Assembly: GCA_019359015.1 (NCBI GenBank)
Contig: JAHHID010000001.1
Coordinates: 43,274 to 107,273, forward strand
Direction of reading: 5' to 3'
Source of the DNA: Spirirestis rafaelensis WJT71-NPBG6
GTDB lineage: Bacteria > Cyanobacteriota > Cyanobacteriia > Cyanobacteriales > Nostocaceae
DNA: 64,000 nucleotides
The notes under the pieces: model-generated
The model's input: the letters and a program-made list of their open reading frames with translations, nothing else
What the model was told of the DNA's origin: nothing
Database searches by the model: none
Translations under genes and position numbers: made by a program
Shown here: positions 15,006 to 24,382 of the stretch, piece by piece
Layout: every line of letters begins with the position of its first letter
How positions within the stretch are numbered: the first letter of the stretch is position 1

Positions 15006-15953
15006 TTAGTAACCAGCATTCCTATCTACGACATTTCGTAGGGGCTTTTTGTGGCGATAGCGTGTTAAATTGTCGAGGAATAACTCTACAATACGGCTAC
15101 GAAGTTGTGGTGTAAGTGCTGAACAATGAGGTGTTATAAATGCATTAGGCAAAGACCAAAAGGGACTTTCTGTTGGTAGTGGTTCCGTTTCAAAAGTGTC
15201 TAATCCCGCACCAGCAATCCATCCCTGACGCAGAGCAGTCAGCAAGGCATTTTCATCCACAATTGCACCACGAGCAATATTAATCAGATAGGCACTAGGA
15301 CGCATTAAGCGTAATGTCTCTGCGTTAATCAAGCCTTTAGTTTCTGGTGTTAGAGGTGTGGCAATTACTATATAGTCTGCTTCCGGAAGAAGCGCTTTCC
15401 ATTCATTCGCACCAACTATTTTATCGAAATTTGGTAATGGTTCAGGATTTCGGCGACTACCCCAAATTTGCATTCCGAAGGCTTTGGCACGGAGAGCAAT
15501 TTCTTTACCAATATTTCCTGTTCCAATAATAAGTAAAGTTTTATTGTACAATTCTTGCATTTCTAACCACTTTAACCAGTGATGATTAGCCTGCAAATCT
15601 TCCAATTTACGAACATTTTTGGCGTGATAAAGCATGAAGCTCAGTACAAATTCTGCTATCGGAATAGCATGAACTCCTGAACCGTTGGTAAGAATTATAT
15701 CGTGTGACAAAAATGTAGGAGTGAGGATATGATTCACACCGGCACTAGGTGTATGTTGCCAACGAATTGTCGGTGCTGCGGCTAAAACTTTGTGCAGGGT
15801 AGTATTTTTTAACTTGAACCCGTTGAGATAAACTTCTGCTTCACTCGGATCGCCATCAAAATTACCCTCACTATCTACACGTACAAATGTAATATTTGAG
15901 GGTAACAATGGTTCAATATTATCAGCAAGTTCTACAGGTAAAATGATTTTCAT
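15006..15953 (-). CDS. D-2-hydroxyacid dehydrogenase, NAD-binding
   Basis: A 315-residue member of the D-isomer-specific 2-hydroxyacid dehydrogenase family. The Rossmann motif is LIIGTGNIGKEIALRAKAF (about 140-158). The catalytic residues are in INIARGAIVDENAL (Arg), LDTFETEPLP (Glu) and ITPHCSAL (His). It could act on glyoxylate, phosphonate/sulfo-hydroxyacids or similar; the substrate is not shown by sequence. First gene of the operon with the methyltransferase and TauE exporter, which hints at a sulfonate such as sulfolactate, but that is speculation. Confidence 0.85.
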   Translation of the reverse strand: MKIILPVELADNIEPLLPSNITFVRVDSEGNFDGDPSEAEVYLNGFKLKNTTLHKVLAAAPTIRWQHTPSAGVNHILTPTFLSHDIILTNGSGVHAIPIAEFVLSFMLYHAKNVRKLEDLQANHHWLKWLEMQELYNKTLLIIGTGNIGKEIALRAKAFGMQIWGSRRNPEPLPNFDKIVGANEWKALLPEADYIVIATPLTPETKGLINAETLRLMRPSAYLINIARGAIVDENALLTALRQGWIAGAGLDTFETEPLPTESPFWSLPNAFITPHCSALTPQLRSRIVELFLDNLTRYRHKKPLRNVVDRNAGY

Positions 15954-16196
15954 AATAGATAAAGAGTAATTTAATCACAAAATAAAGTAGAAAGATTTTT
16001 CGTCCCGCTTCCATAATTAAAGTTCACTTTTACTGTTGTGGCACAATCCAATCATTTAAGATGCAAAATCTAACAAAATATAGATGCGTAGTCATCATGA
16101 CTGATGCAAAGAAAACCTTATAGAGAGAAATCTGAGCGGGTGGAATCTTCCGCTCAGAACTTTAAGGAACACAAGGAAAATAAAATAGAAGTGATA

Positions 16197-16526
16197 CTAC
16201 TTCAACTGCTTGAGTATTTGATGAGTTGAATCTTGTTTTGCTGTGTTGGTGCGATCGCGTCCCCAACCGATGTTATTGCGGTAACTGCCCAAAAGTCCTG
16301 TTTCTTTAAGTGATTTTTCGTCCACTGATTCTAGAGGTTCGACTTGCGGTGCTACATACAAAGCATCCACAGGGCAATACAATTCGCACATGAAACAGGT
16401 TTGACAGTCGCTTTGTCTGGCAATAGTAGGTGGTGCATCTGGCACTTTGTCAAAGACGTTTGTCGGGCAAACCTTAACGCAAAGATTACATTCAATGCAC
16501 CGCGACTCACTCACTAACTCAATCAA
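16197..16526 (-). CDS. Two-[4Fe-4S] ferredoxin subunit paired with the flavoprotein
   Basis: A 109-residue ferredoxin with two cluster motifs, CIECNLCVKVCP (residues 10-21) and CQTCFMCELYCP (residues 41-52), followed by a 55-residue tail ending in KQLK. This layout resembles the beta subunit of adenylylsulfate reductase (AprB) or ferredoxins attached to fumarate-reductase-like flavoproteins. It lies 153 bp downstream of such a flavoprotein gene, same direction. The start is a TTG at 16524-16526 with no strong ribosome site; an ATG two bases upstream is out of frame. Confidence 0.8.
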   Translation of the reverse strand: MIELVSESRCIECNLCVKVCPTNVFDKVPDAPPTIARQSDCQTCFMCELYCPVDALYVAPQVEPLESVDEKSLKETGLLGSYRNNIGWGRDRTNTAKQDSTHQILKQLK

Positions 16527-16679
16527 TCATGTCAATTTTAGATTTTGGATTGGGGATTAAGAAGATGCGATCGCTTCTCACGATTGCAAGTTAATGCTTT
16601 TACTTTCTTTCGTAGTGAGCGAGAAGACCGCTTAATTCAAGGACGCGCATTCCTTACTACACATGCTTTATATCCCTAA

Positions 16680-18302
16680 TTAAACACCCACAGCCTCCAA
16701 TTTCTTAATTTTCTCTGTTTTCACCCAAACTTGATCCAAACCACCACTAATTAAATAATGTTGCTGGTTCGCATCCATCTCTGGATAGTCTAAATGTTTG
16801 TGCATACCGCGAGTTTCCTTACGTTCTAAAGCGCTGCTGTACATCCATCGAGATGTAGCTACCATTGCTGCTGCTTCCCTCACCCGGACAATGTTGTGAG
16901 TATCTACTTGGCTTGTACTAATCTCTTTCCAGAGGTGATTTAGTCTCTGCAATGATTCTGTCAAACCTTTCTCGTTGCGGAAATAATTGCGATCGTAGGG
17001 GAAGACTTCAGCCTGTGTTGCTTTGATTACTTCTTCGGTATTGATTTGGTGTTGACTATCATTTGTCAATCCTGCTTTACCAACTGCCTGAACAGAACGC
17101 TGTGTTCCCCACTCGCCCAACTTCTGGGCATATTCAGCCGCAGATTTCCCCGAACAGTATCCAGAAGATATCGCCCAAGCTGCATTGTGACTACCACCAC
17201 CAGTAAAGCCACCACAAATTAATTGTCGTGTGGCAGCATCACCAGCAGCATAAAGTCCCTGGACTGAAGTAGCGCAGGTATGATCGACAATCCGAATTCC
17301 ACCCGTACCGCGCACTGTTCCTTCCAAGCGCAAAGTCACGGGGAAGCGTTGAGTAAATGGATCGATACCTGCGCGATCGAGAGGTAAGAAGAAATTAGGC
17401 TGTGCTTTCCGCATATGCGATCGCATATCTTCAGTCGCTTGATCTAAGATGGCATAGACTGGTTGTGTCAACAAAGTTTGAGCAATAACCGAACGTCCTC
17501 TTTGCGAACCTGCACCAGGTATTGGTGTACCATCTTCATAAGTAAAAGTTGCCCAATTATAAAACAAAGTTTTAGTAACGGAAGAAAAGGCGGGAGAGAT
17601 GCCGTAAGCGTTGGAAAACTCCATCCCCGACATCTCAACACCCGCTTCTGCTGCCATGAGGTATCCATCCCCCGTCAACACATTGCAACCGAGTGCCTTG
17701 CTCAAAAAAGCACAACCACCAGTCGCAATGATTACTGCACCTGCACGTACAACCCATTTTTCACTTTTCTGACGGTTAACCCCCGTTGCCCCAGCAACTG
17801 CGCCTTCGGCATCTACCAATAGTTGCAAAGCTGGGCTATGGTCTAAAATTGTTACCCCAGCCCGTTTGATTTGCTTCCGCATGATTGCCATATATTCAGG
17901 TCCCTGTAGACTGCGGCGATAGGGTTTTCCCTCTTCATCCACAGGAAAGGGATAACCCCATTCTGCTAATAGGTTGACGTTGGTATAAGTCTGATTTAAT
18001 ACTTGCTGCATCCAGTCCCGGTTGGATAGAAATCCTCCCAAAGCTTCTCGACTCACCATTGCAGCTTCCCTAGCTTCAGAATCGGGTGGTACATACCATA
18101 CACCATTACCCGATGCTGCTGCACATCCACTAGTACCGCAGTAGCCTTTGTCAACTAACACAACTCTTGCGCCAGCAGATGCAGCACTCCAAGCAGCCCA
18201 AGTACCAGCCGGACCACCGCCAATGATTAATACATCACAGACTAAGCTTTGGTCAAAATCGGTGGCAAATGAATTAAGCGAATATAACTGGTAATTACTC
18301 AT
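16680..18302 (-). CDS. FAD-dependent oxidoreductase, AprA/fumarate reductase type
   Basis: A 540-residue flavoprotein of the succinate dehydrogenase/fumarate reductase/AprA superfamily. The dinucleotide-binding motif is VLIIGGGPAGTWAAWSAAS near the N-terminus, followed by KGYCGTSGCAAASGNG. The second FAD motif is QGLYAAGDAATRQLICGG, and the helical C-terminal domain has VRVREAAAMVATSRWMYSSA. The ATG at 18302 with GAGGGA upstream is chosen over a TTG eight codons earlier. With the ferredoxin at 16197 it forms a pair like AprAB. AprA reduces or oxidises APS/sulfite, but key residues cannot be confirmed here, and no sat gene is nearby. Operator copy 3 lies 162 bp upstream, which supports a role in sulfur metabolism. 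Confidence 0.82.
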   Translation of the reverse strand: MSNYQLYSLNSFATDFDQSLVCDVLIIGGGPAGTWAAWSAASAGARVVLVDKGYCGTSGCAAASGNGVWYVPPDSEAREAAMVSREALGGFLSNRDWMQQVLNQTYTNVNLLAEWGYPFPVDEEGKPYRRSLQGPEYMAIMRKQIKRAGVTILDHSPALQLLVDAEGAVAGATGVNRQKSEKWVVRAGAVIIATGGCAFLSKALGCNVLTGDGYLMAAEAGVEMSGMEFSNAYGISPAFSSVTKTLFYNWATFTYEDGTPIPGAGSQRGRSVIAQTLLTQPVYAILDQATEDMRSHMRKAQPNFFLPLDRAGIDPFTQRFPVTLRLEGTVRGTGGIRIVDHTCATSVQGLYAAGDAATRQLICGGFTGGGSHNAAWAISSGYCSGKSAAEYAQKLGEWGTQRSVQAVGKAGLTNDSQHQINTEEVIKATQAEVFPYDRNYFRNEKGLTESLQRLNHLWKEISTSQVDTHNIVRVREAAAMVATSRWMYSSALERKETRGMHKHLDYPEMDANQQHYLISGGLDQVWVKTEKIKKLEAVGV

Positions 18303-18463
18303 CGAATCCCTCTGTAGTAATATCAATGCTTGCGTATAACAGAAAAATCTTCACTTTTGTTGGGTGCGATCGCGCTAATTGCTGACTGCATTGAATTATG
18401 GATGCAATGTGCCAGCATCGTTAGTTAACTGGCATCTGGGATATTTAATCTACAGATTTCAAC

Positions 18464-18489
18464 TACGGTTTCTTGGTCAAATTACCGTA
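18464..18489 (-). promoter_or_regulatory. 26-bp palindromic operator, copy 3
   Basis: Perfect arms TACGGT and ACCGTA with 14 bp between. Read towards the flavoprotein gene, the downstream arm is followed by GTTGAAATCTG. Inner positions fit the consensus (TCAAATTACCGTA in one half, 12 of 13). Confidence 0.8.
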
Positions 18490-18631
18490 TTTTACATCTA
18501 AAAAAGCTTTGCACACTTTTCCAAAAAAATCAAGAGGATTGTTAAGTAAAATTAAGTCTTAGCGAAAAAGCCTGAAATACAACCAAAAACTAGTTTTTAG
18601 GGGCTTTCCGTGCTAATTGGCGCATCAAGCA

Positions 18632-18655
18632 CAAAAAACCGCCTAAAAAAGCGGT
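18632..18655 (-). terminator. Terminator after the tas-like gene
   Basis: On the minus strand a short stem ACCGC / GCGGT with a T-rich loop is followed by TTTTTTG. It lies 33 bases past the stop of the aldo/keto reductase gene. Confidence 0.65.
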
Positions 18656-18688
18656 AAAATTTCTAATATTTTTGAATTTTCAAATTAA

Positions 18689-19753
18689 TTAAGGTGCAGG
18701 ATTGGGATAACGTGTATGAACTGCGTCTAACTCTGCTAAAATCTCTTGGGTGAGAATTACATTCACACTATCAGTATTTTCTTGTAGTTGTTGTAAGGAT
18801 GTCGCACCAATAATTGTGCTACTGACAAACCAGCGACTGTTAACAAAAGCCAAAGCTAATTGTGTAGGCTTCAAGTTATATTTTTTGGCAATTTCTACGT
18901 ATGCTGCTACAGCTTCCTTGACATTTGGTTTGAGATAACGTTGTCCAAAACCTTGAAATAGAGACAATCGTGTATTTTCTGGTTTTTTATCATCTGTGTA
19001 CTTTCCAGATAACAAACCAAATCCAAGGGGACTATAAGCGAGTAAGCCAACATTTGTGTAACGAGAAACTTCCGCTAAAGCTGAATCAAATACGCGATTC
19101 AGCAAGTTATAAGCATTTTGAATCGAGATAACTTTGGGTAATCCTAGCTGTTTGGCGATATGAACAAACTCACTAACTCCCCAAGGTGTCTCATTACTCA
19201 AACCCAGATAGCGAATTTTCCCGGCTTTGATGACATCTGCAAATGCCTCTAATTGTTCGGCAATACTGATAGCTTCACGTTCAAAATCAGGTTTATACTC
19301 TGTCTGCCCGAAGGTGGGAACATAGCGTTCGGGCCAGTGAATTTGATATAAGTCGATATAATCTGTTTGCAATCGCTTCAGGCTATCATCTACTGCTTGC
19401 TTGATATTATTACTATCAACTTTGATGTTTCCTCCGCGCAGCCATTTAAAAGGACGACCGGGACCCGCAATTTTTGTGGCAATAATCAGGCGATGTCGGG
19501 ACGACAACGCTCCGCGAACGCGTTCCTGTTTTTTCAACCATTCCCCAATGTAAGCTTCCGTTTTTCCTTGGGTTTCACCACGGGGGGGTACTGGGTACAT
19601 CTCCGCAGTATCAATAAAATTGATTCCTTGAGCAACAGCATAATCTAACTGTTGATGTGCCTCCTCAATGCTATTCTGCTGTCCATAAGTCATGGTTCCC
19701 AGACAAATTTCGGAAACCTTGAGGTCACTTTCACCAAGTTGATTGTATTTCAT
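18689..19753 (-). CDS. tas: Aldo/keto reductase, Tas type
   Basis: A 354-residue NADPH-dependent aldo/keto reductase close to E. coli Tas in length and pattern. Catalytic tetrad parts are visible: D and Y in NFIDTAEMYPVPP, K in IIATKIAGPG, H in YQIHWPER. The coenzyme region has SSTIIGATSLQQL. The natural substrate of Tas is unknown. A weak operator copy at 19821-19846 lies upstream. A second, less similar reductase is at 51717-52697. Confidence 0.88.
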   Translation of the reverse strand: MKYNQLGESDLKVSEICLGTMTYGQQNSIEEAHQQLDYAVAQGINFIDTAEMYPVPPRGETQGKTEAYIGEWLKKQERVRGALSSRHRLIIATKIAGPGRPFKWLRGGNIKVDSNNIKQAVDDSLKRLQTDYIDLYQIHWPERYVPTFGQTEYKPDFEREAISIAEQLEAFADVIKAGKIRYLGLSNETPWGVSEFVHIAKQLGLPKVISIQNAYNLLNRVFDSALAEVSRYTNVGLLAYSPLGFGLLSGKYTDDKKPENTRLSLFQGFGQRYLKPNVKEAVAAYVEIAKKYNLKPTQLALAFVNSRWFVSSTIIGATSLQQLQENTDSVNVILTQEILAELDAVHTRYPNPAP

Positions 19754-19820
19754 ATTCTGGAATTAATTCTTTTGATTACTTTTAGCAAAAAAAGTAGCAC
19801 AACGGCAATTTTATTAAAAA

Positions 19821-19846
19821 TACACTAAATCTACCGAATTATCGGA
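19821..19846 (-). promoter_or_regulatory. 26-bp palindromic operator, copy 4 (degenerate)
   Basis: Arms TACACT and ATCGGA, each with four of six matches, with the standard 14-bp spacing. Read leftwards, the arm is followed by the AT-rich TTTTTAATAAAAT. It is listed because of its position upstream of the tas-like gene; on its own it would be weak. Confidence 0.4.
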
Positions 19847-19990
19847 GTTATTTTTTGGAAAAGGTATATTACCAGATATTATTCCTTAACACAAGCTTTT
19901 CCTCCTAATTTTAAATTATGTATAGTATGTAGCTAGAAATACTCAACTCATACAGTTTGTATGAAATACTTCTATCTAGTAAGATTAATC

Positions 19991-20016
19991 TGCACTATTT
20001 TGACCGAGTTTTCGTA
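19991..20016 (+). promoter_or_regulatory. 26-bp palindromic operator, copy 5 (degenerate)
   Basis: Arms TGCACT and TTCGTA with 14 bp between and TTGACCGA in the middle, followed by GATTATTAATT. It is 240 bp before the porin start. The rest of the 500-bp spacer between the divergent genes (19754-20255) shows no other clear feature. Confidence 0.45.
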
Positions 20017-20255
20017 GATTATTAATTAGGTAGTTTGATCATTGCCCTAAAATCATTTTCTCTTGCCTATTTTTGTTATTAGGAAGGGATAGTTTTGATG
20101 ATGACCAGATACGAAGCTGGAATCAGAATGGCGATAAAGTGCAAAATTGAAGCTTTTACCTCATTGGTAATAAAATTTTTCTTTTTTATCCAATGTCATC
20201 CGACAGATACATGTAGAAGTACAGAGGATTTCTACTAGACCGAATTGTGTGTTCT

Positions 20256-22016
20256 ATGAAAATGAAAAAAGAGTTTAAGAATTTTTTGTTTACTTTCCCA
20301 ATGTTTTTAATGCTGTTTTTCTTAGCAACCAGCGTGAAAAGTCTTGCTGAAGAAAAAGTAGGAGAGAGGGAGAAAGGGGGAGAAATATTACCTGAATTAC
20401 TACCTTTAAACGAAACTGCGTTTGAGACTAATTTCATAGCAAATTCTACTTTACCGAATGTAAAATTAGCGCCAGTCAGTCAGATAATTACTCAAAACAC
20501 ACCGGAAACACCAACCGTTGAACCAGTCAACGAGTCACCAGTGACATCGGTATCGGAACTTTCAGATATACAGCCTACAGACTGGGCATTTCAAGCGCTT
20601 CAATCTTTAGTTGAGCGGTATGGATGTATAGCAGGCTATCCTGACAGCAAATATCGAGGAAATCGTGCCTTAACGCGGTACGAATTTGCAGCAGGATTGA
20701 ATGCTTGCTTAGACCAAGTAACGAAATTGATTGCAACATCAACAGCTAATCTTGCCGCAAAAGAAGATTTAGTAACTTTACAACGCTTATCAGAGGAATT
20801 TCGCCCAGAACTTGCTCAATTACGGGGAAGATTAGATAGTTTAGAAGCGCGATCGGCACAAGTCGAGGCAAATGAGTTTTCAACTACAACCAAATTGGTG
20901 GGTGATGCCATATTTGTGGCAGCTGATACTTTTGGCGACAGGGCAAATAATAGACCTGCTAACGATACTGAAGATGAGACTAACACCTTGCTTTCGTACC
21001 GTGCTAAACTTACCCTTCAAACCAGCTTTACTGGTAAAGACCAACTGACAACTAGTTTACGAGCAGATAATATCCCCAACTTGGCAAGCAGTACGGGAAC
21101 CCACATGACCCGTTTATCCCTTGATGGATCTGCTAATTATCCCAGTGGTAGTCTTTATCTAGAAAACCTTTACTATCGTTTCCCTGTAGGCAAAAACGCT
21201 AATGTTTGGATTGGTACTAGAACGCTTAACTTTCCTCTTTGGGTACCGACACTCAACGCTTTAAATGGTAATCCTTTACAAGGTGGTTTCTCCCGCTTTG
21301 GACAGTTTAACCCGACAGTGTACCGTCCTGGTTTCGATGGTGCAGGTGCAGCTTTAACATATAAATTTAGCGATCGCCTACAAGTGCATTTAAGTTATAT
21401 AGCGGATAACTTTTTTGCAAATCGACCGGAAAATGGAGTTTTTAATAATAGTTCGCAAGCAGCGATCGCGCAACTTACTTTCACACCCAGTAAACAATTT
21501 GATTTAGGTCTGACATATACCCGCAAATACTATCCTACCAACTCCGGTAATAACCTCACTGGTGGGACAGGTAGCGCTTTTGCCAGAAATCCTTTCGGAC
21601 AACTTGCCACTACATCTGATAATTTCGGCGTAGAATTCAACTGGAAAGCCAGCCAACGTTTTAATTTTGGAGGTTGGTTTGGTTACACACTTGCACATCA
21701 AGAAGTCGGTGCTGATAACGATGCCACAATTATCAATGGTGCTCTAACCTTTAGCTTTCCAGATTTATTTAAAGAAGGTAACCTGGGTGGAATTACTGTA
21801 GGAGTCCCACCCAAAGTTACTAATAACGAATTTCAAGTTGCTGGACAGCGACGAGAAGACAAAGATACATCCTTACACATCGAAACTTTCTATCGTTTTC
21901 GGATGAGTGATAACATCAGCGTCACTCCAATTTTCTATTTGATTACCAAGCCAGAACATAATGATGCAAATGACCCAATCTGGGTAGGTGTTCTCCGCAC
22001 GACCTTTACTTTCTAA
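20256..22016 (+). CDS. SLH-domain porin, OprB/iron-uptake porin family
   Basis: An outer-membrane protein of about 586 residues, built like typical cyanobacterial porins. It has a signal peptide (NFLFTFPMFLMLFFLATS), a spacer, an SLH domain that anchors to peptidoglycan (DIQPTDWAFQALQSLVERYG and ALTRYEFAAGLNAC), a short coiled coil (LRGRLDSLEARSAQVEAN), and then a beta barrel of alternating strands ending in the C-terminal Phe (LRTTFTF). The frame opens at a GTG at 20247; ATG at 20256 is the first ATG. With the sulfonate transporter directly downstream (81 bp) it probably passes sulfonates or other anionic solutes through the outer membrane; this is inferred from context. Confidence 0.88.
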   Translation: MKMKKEFKNFLFTFPMFLMLFFLATSVKSLAEEKVGEREKGGEILPELLPLNETAFETNFIANSTLPNVKLAPVSQIITQNTPETPTVEPVNESPVTSVSELSDIQPTDWAFQALQSLVERYGCIAGYPDSKYRGNRALTRYEFAAGLNACLDQVTKLIATSTANLAAKEDLVTLQRLSEEFRPELAQLRGRLDSLEARSAQVEANEFSTTTKLVGDAIFVAADTFGDRANNRPANDTEDETNTLLSYRAKLTLQTSFTGKDQLTTSLRADNIPNLASSTGTHMTRLSLDGSANYPSGSLYLENLYYRFPVGKNANVWIGTRTLNFPLWVPTLNALNGNPLQGGFSRFGQFNPTVYRPGFDGAGAALTYKFSDRLQVHLSYIADNFFANRPENGVFNNSSQAAIAQLTFTPSKQFDLGLTYTRKYYPTNSGNNLTGGTGSAFARNPFGQLATTSDNFGVEFNWKASQRFNFGGWFGYTLAHQEVGADNDATIINGALTFSFPDLFKEGNLGGITVGVPPKVTNNEFQVAGQRREDKDTSLHIETFYRFRMSDNISVTPIFYLITKPEHNDANDPIWVGVLRTTFTF

Positions 22017-22096
22017 GAGAGTTAACCTTTTTTTGTCTACATACTACGCCAAGTCAATCAAGTTAATGTACTATAAAATTAGGAGAATAAATTTTC

Positions 22097-23197
22097 ATGA
22101 TTAGCTTAATTTTTCAGCGATTTATTGCAGCGTTGAAGAGATTCGGAGTTTCTCAAGTTGCGAATAAAAATAAGATACTCTCGGTTGTACCTGTTCCCAT
22201 CACTGGGGCTTTTATTACTGGCTTATGTCTCAGCGTCTTATTTGCCGCTTGCACAGCCAACAATGCAAGCAATACTACTGCTGTATCTACTAATAATTCA
22301 ACTCAAGCCAAGGCATCAGTAGTTAGATTTGGTTATCAAAAAGCAGCAATTATTATTAAGGCTAAAGGAGTATTAGAAAAGCGTTTACAACCTGAAGGAA
22401 AATCTGTACAGTGGATTGAATTCCCTGCTGGACCACAGCTTTTAGAAGCAATGAATGTAGGCAGTATTGACTTTGGACATACAGGAGAAACCCCACCGAT
22501 TTTTGCCCAAGCAGCAGGAGCATCTATCGCTTATATTGCCGGAATCGCTGCTAATCCTCCCGGTCAAGCTATTCTTGTCCCTCAAAACTCCAAAATCAAA
22601 ACAATAGCTGATTTAAAAGGCAAAAAAATTGCTGTTCAAAAAGCTTCTAGCGCTCATTATTTATTAGTACAAATTTTGGAAAAAGCAGGATTGCAATACA
22701 CTGATATTCAACCTGTATTTTTGCCCCCGGCTGATGCTCGTGCTGCTTTTCTTAAAGGTAGTATTGATGGTTGGGCAATTTGGGACCCCTTTTATGCTGC
22801 TGCGGAACAATCAATTAATGCTCGTGTTTTAATTACTGGTGAAGGCATTTCTAAACAAGGTGGCTATTATTTAGCTAGTCGTAAATTTGCAACGGAAAAT
22901 TCTGAGACAATTAAGGCAATATTAGAGGAAATTAAAAATTTAGAGGATTGGTCTGATAAACATCGGGATGAGGTAGCAGCAACACTCTCGCCTGTATTAG
23001 GAATTGATTTAGAAACAATGAAAAAGGCAACTCAAAGAAAGAATTTTGGAGTTGTGCCAATTGATGATAATTTAATTAATCTTCAGCAACAAGTCGCTGA
23101 TAAATTCTACGATTTGAAATTGCTACCCAAGCAGATTAATGTGAAACAAGCCATGCTGTCACCAGAGCAATATGCTGCTTTTTCACCGAAAATATAA
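22097..23197 (+). CDS. ssuA: Sulfonate ABC transporter, substrate-binding lipoprotein (SsuA type), copy 1
   Basis: A 366-residue periplasmic binding protein of the SsuA/TauA/NrtA family. A long N-terminal segment leads to a lipobox LFAAC, with C52 the lipidated cysteine. The ligand-binding core follows the family: FGYQKAAIIIKAKGVLEKRL, VGSIDFGHTGETPPIFAQAAG, DLKGKKIAVQKASSAHYLL and DGWAIWDPFYAAAEQ. AGGAGAATAAA precedes the ATG. A degenerate operator may lie at 22045-22070. Two paralogues follow, at 28782 and, broken, at 57376. Confidence 0.92.
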   Translation: MISLIFQRFIAALKRFGVSQVANKNKILSVVPVPITGAFITGLCLSVLFAACTANNASNTTAVSTNNSTQAKASVVRFGYQKAAIIIKAKGVLEKRLQPEGKSVQWIEFPAGPQLLEAMNVGSIDFGHTGETPPIFAQAAGASIAYIAGIAANPPGQAILVPQNSKIKTIADLKGKKIAVQKASSAHYLLVQILEKAGLQYTDIQPVFLPPADARAAFLKGSIDGWAIWDPFYAAAEQSINARVLITGEGISKQGGYYLASRKFATENSETIKAILEEIKNLEDWSDKHRDEVAATLSPVLGIDLETMKKATQRKNFGVVPIDDNLINLQQQVADKFYDLKLLPKQINVKQAMLSPEQYAAFSPKI

Positions 23198-23334
23198 GAA
23201 TTATTGAATAGGGCATGGGAAACCAGTCCCGTGAAAAGGGTTTCCCAACAGTCACGCGACTGGAGTCATGGGGAATGGGAATATGATGTATAAGACAAGA
23301 ATAATTACCAATCCCCAACAACTAACAAAAAATT

Positions 23335-24156
23335 ATGACCAATTTTTCCGAGTTGCTTAATCATCGTTATGGCATTAACGCCATTAATACAGATATACCT
23401 GGGAATGACTGTATTAGTTCTCTTTTATCTCACCGTTCGATTCGTGCTTACAAGAGCGATGCTTTACCAGCAGGAACTCTAGAAACGCTAGTTGCAGCAG
23501 CGCAGTCAGCGTCTACTTCCTCGAATCTCCAGACGTGGAGTGTAGTAGCGGTTGAAGATGCAAACCGTAAGGAAAAGTTATCACAATTAGCTAGTAATCA
23601 AGCGCATATTCGTCAATGTCCTTTATTTCTCGTGTGGTTAGCAGATTTAGCCAGACTGACTCACGTTGCAGAAAGTCGCGGATTACCCCATGAAGGATTA
23701 GATTATCTGGAAATGTTCTTAATGGCAGCCATAGATGCAGCGTTAGCAGCGCAAAATGCTGTGGTAGCAGCGGAATCTCTTGGTTTGGGAACTGTGTATA
23801 TTGGTGCGATGCGTAACGACCCGGAAGGTGTAGCGGAGGTTTTAAGCTTACCACCTCATGTGTTTGCAGTTTTTGGGTTGTGTGTGGGTTATGCAGATTC
23901 CGCAGTAGAAACAGCAATTAAACCACGCTTACCCCAAGCAGCAGTGTTGCATCGGGAAACTTATAAATTAACAGAACAAGATGAGGATATCTCTTTCTAT
24001 AACCAAGTAATGAAAGACTTCTACAATTCGCAACAAATGAATATTCCCGGTGATTGGGCAGAACATTCTGCTAAAAGAGTAGCGTTTGCTAAATCTTTAT
24101 CAGGACGCGATCGCTTGCGGTCAGCTTTGCAGAATTTGGGGTTTGAATTACGTTGA
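23335..24156 (+). CDS. Nitroreductase-family NADPH:flavin/nitro oxidoreductase (NfsA type)
   Basis: A 273-residue FMN-dependent oxidoreductase of the NfsA/FRP branch: HRSIRAYKSDALPAGTLETL at the N-terminus, AAQSASTSSNLQTWSVVAV as the FMN-binding SS-N-QxW segment, and LGLGTVYIGAMRNDPEGV for the later flavin contact. Members reduce FMN, nitro compounds or quinones with NADPH. Between ssuA and ssuB, it could supply reduced flavin to SsuD or SfnG; this is inference. It ends 226 bp before ssuB, whose promoter has its own operator. Confidence 0.85.
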   Translation: MTNFSELLNHRYGINAINTDIPGNDCISSLLSHRSIRAYKSDALPAGTLETLVAAAQSASTSSNLQTWSVVAVEDANRKEKLSQLASNQAHIRQCPLFLVWLADLARLTHVAESRGLPHEGLDYLEMFLMAAIDAALAAQNAVVAAESLGLGTVYIGAMRNDPEGVAEVLSLPPHVFAVFGLCVGYADSAVETAIKPRLPQAAVLHRETYKLTEQDEDISFYNQVMKDFYNSQQMNIPGDWAEHSAKRVAFAKSLSGRDRLRSALQNLGFELR

Positions 24157-24256
24157 TGATTAACATTTTCCCCTTTACCCCTTTCCATGCAACCCTTCTT
24201 CATAAAAAGATACTTGCCTTTTTTGGCTAACTGTGTGAAACTACTAGAAATAAATT

Positions 24257-24282
24257 TACTATATTCCGACCAATTTACCGTA
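24257..24282 (+). promoter_or_regulatory. 26-bp palindromic operator, copy 6
   Basis: Arms TACTAT and ACCGTA with 14 bp between. The right half CCAATTTACCGTA matches the consensus at 12 of 13. It is followed by GATTTAAAAAC and lies 100 bp before ssuB. Confidence 0.75.
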
Positions 24283-24382
24283 GATTTAAAAACGAGTTTT
24301 GATGGCTGCATGGATGAGATCAAAGCCAGAGTTATCAGAGGTACGGACTGCATATATATAGATATATAAGGAGATTTTCGGT

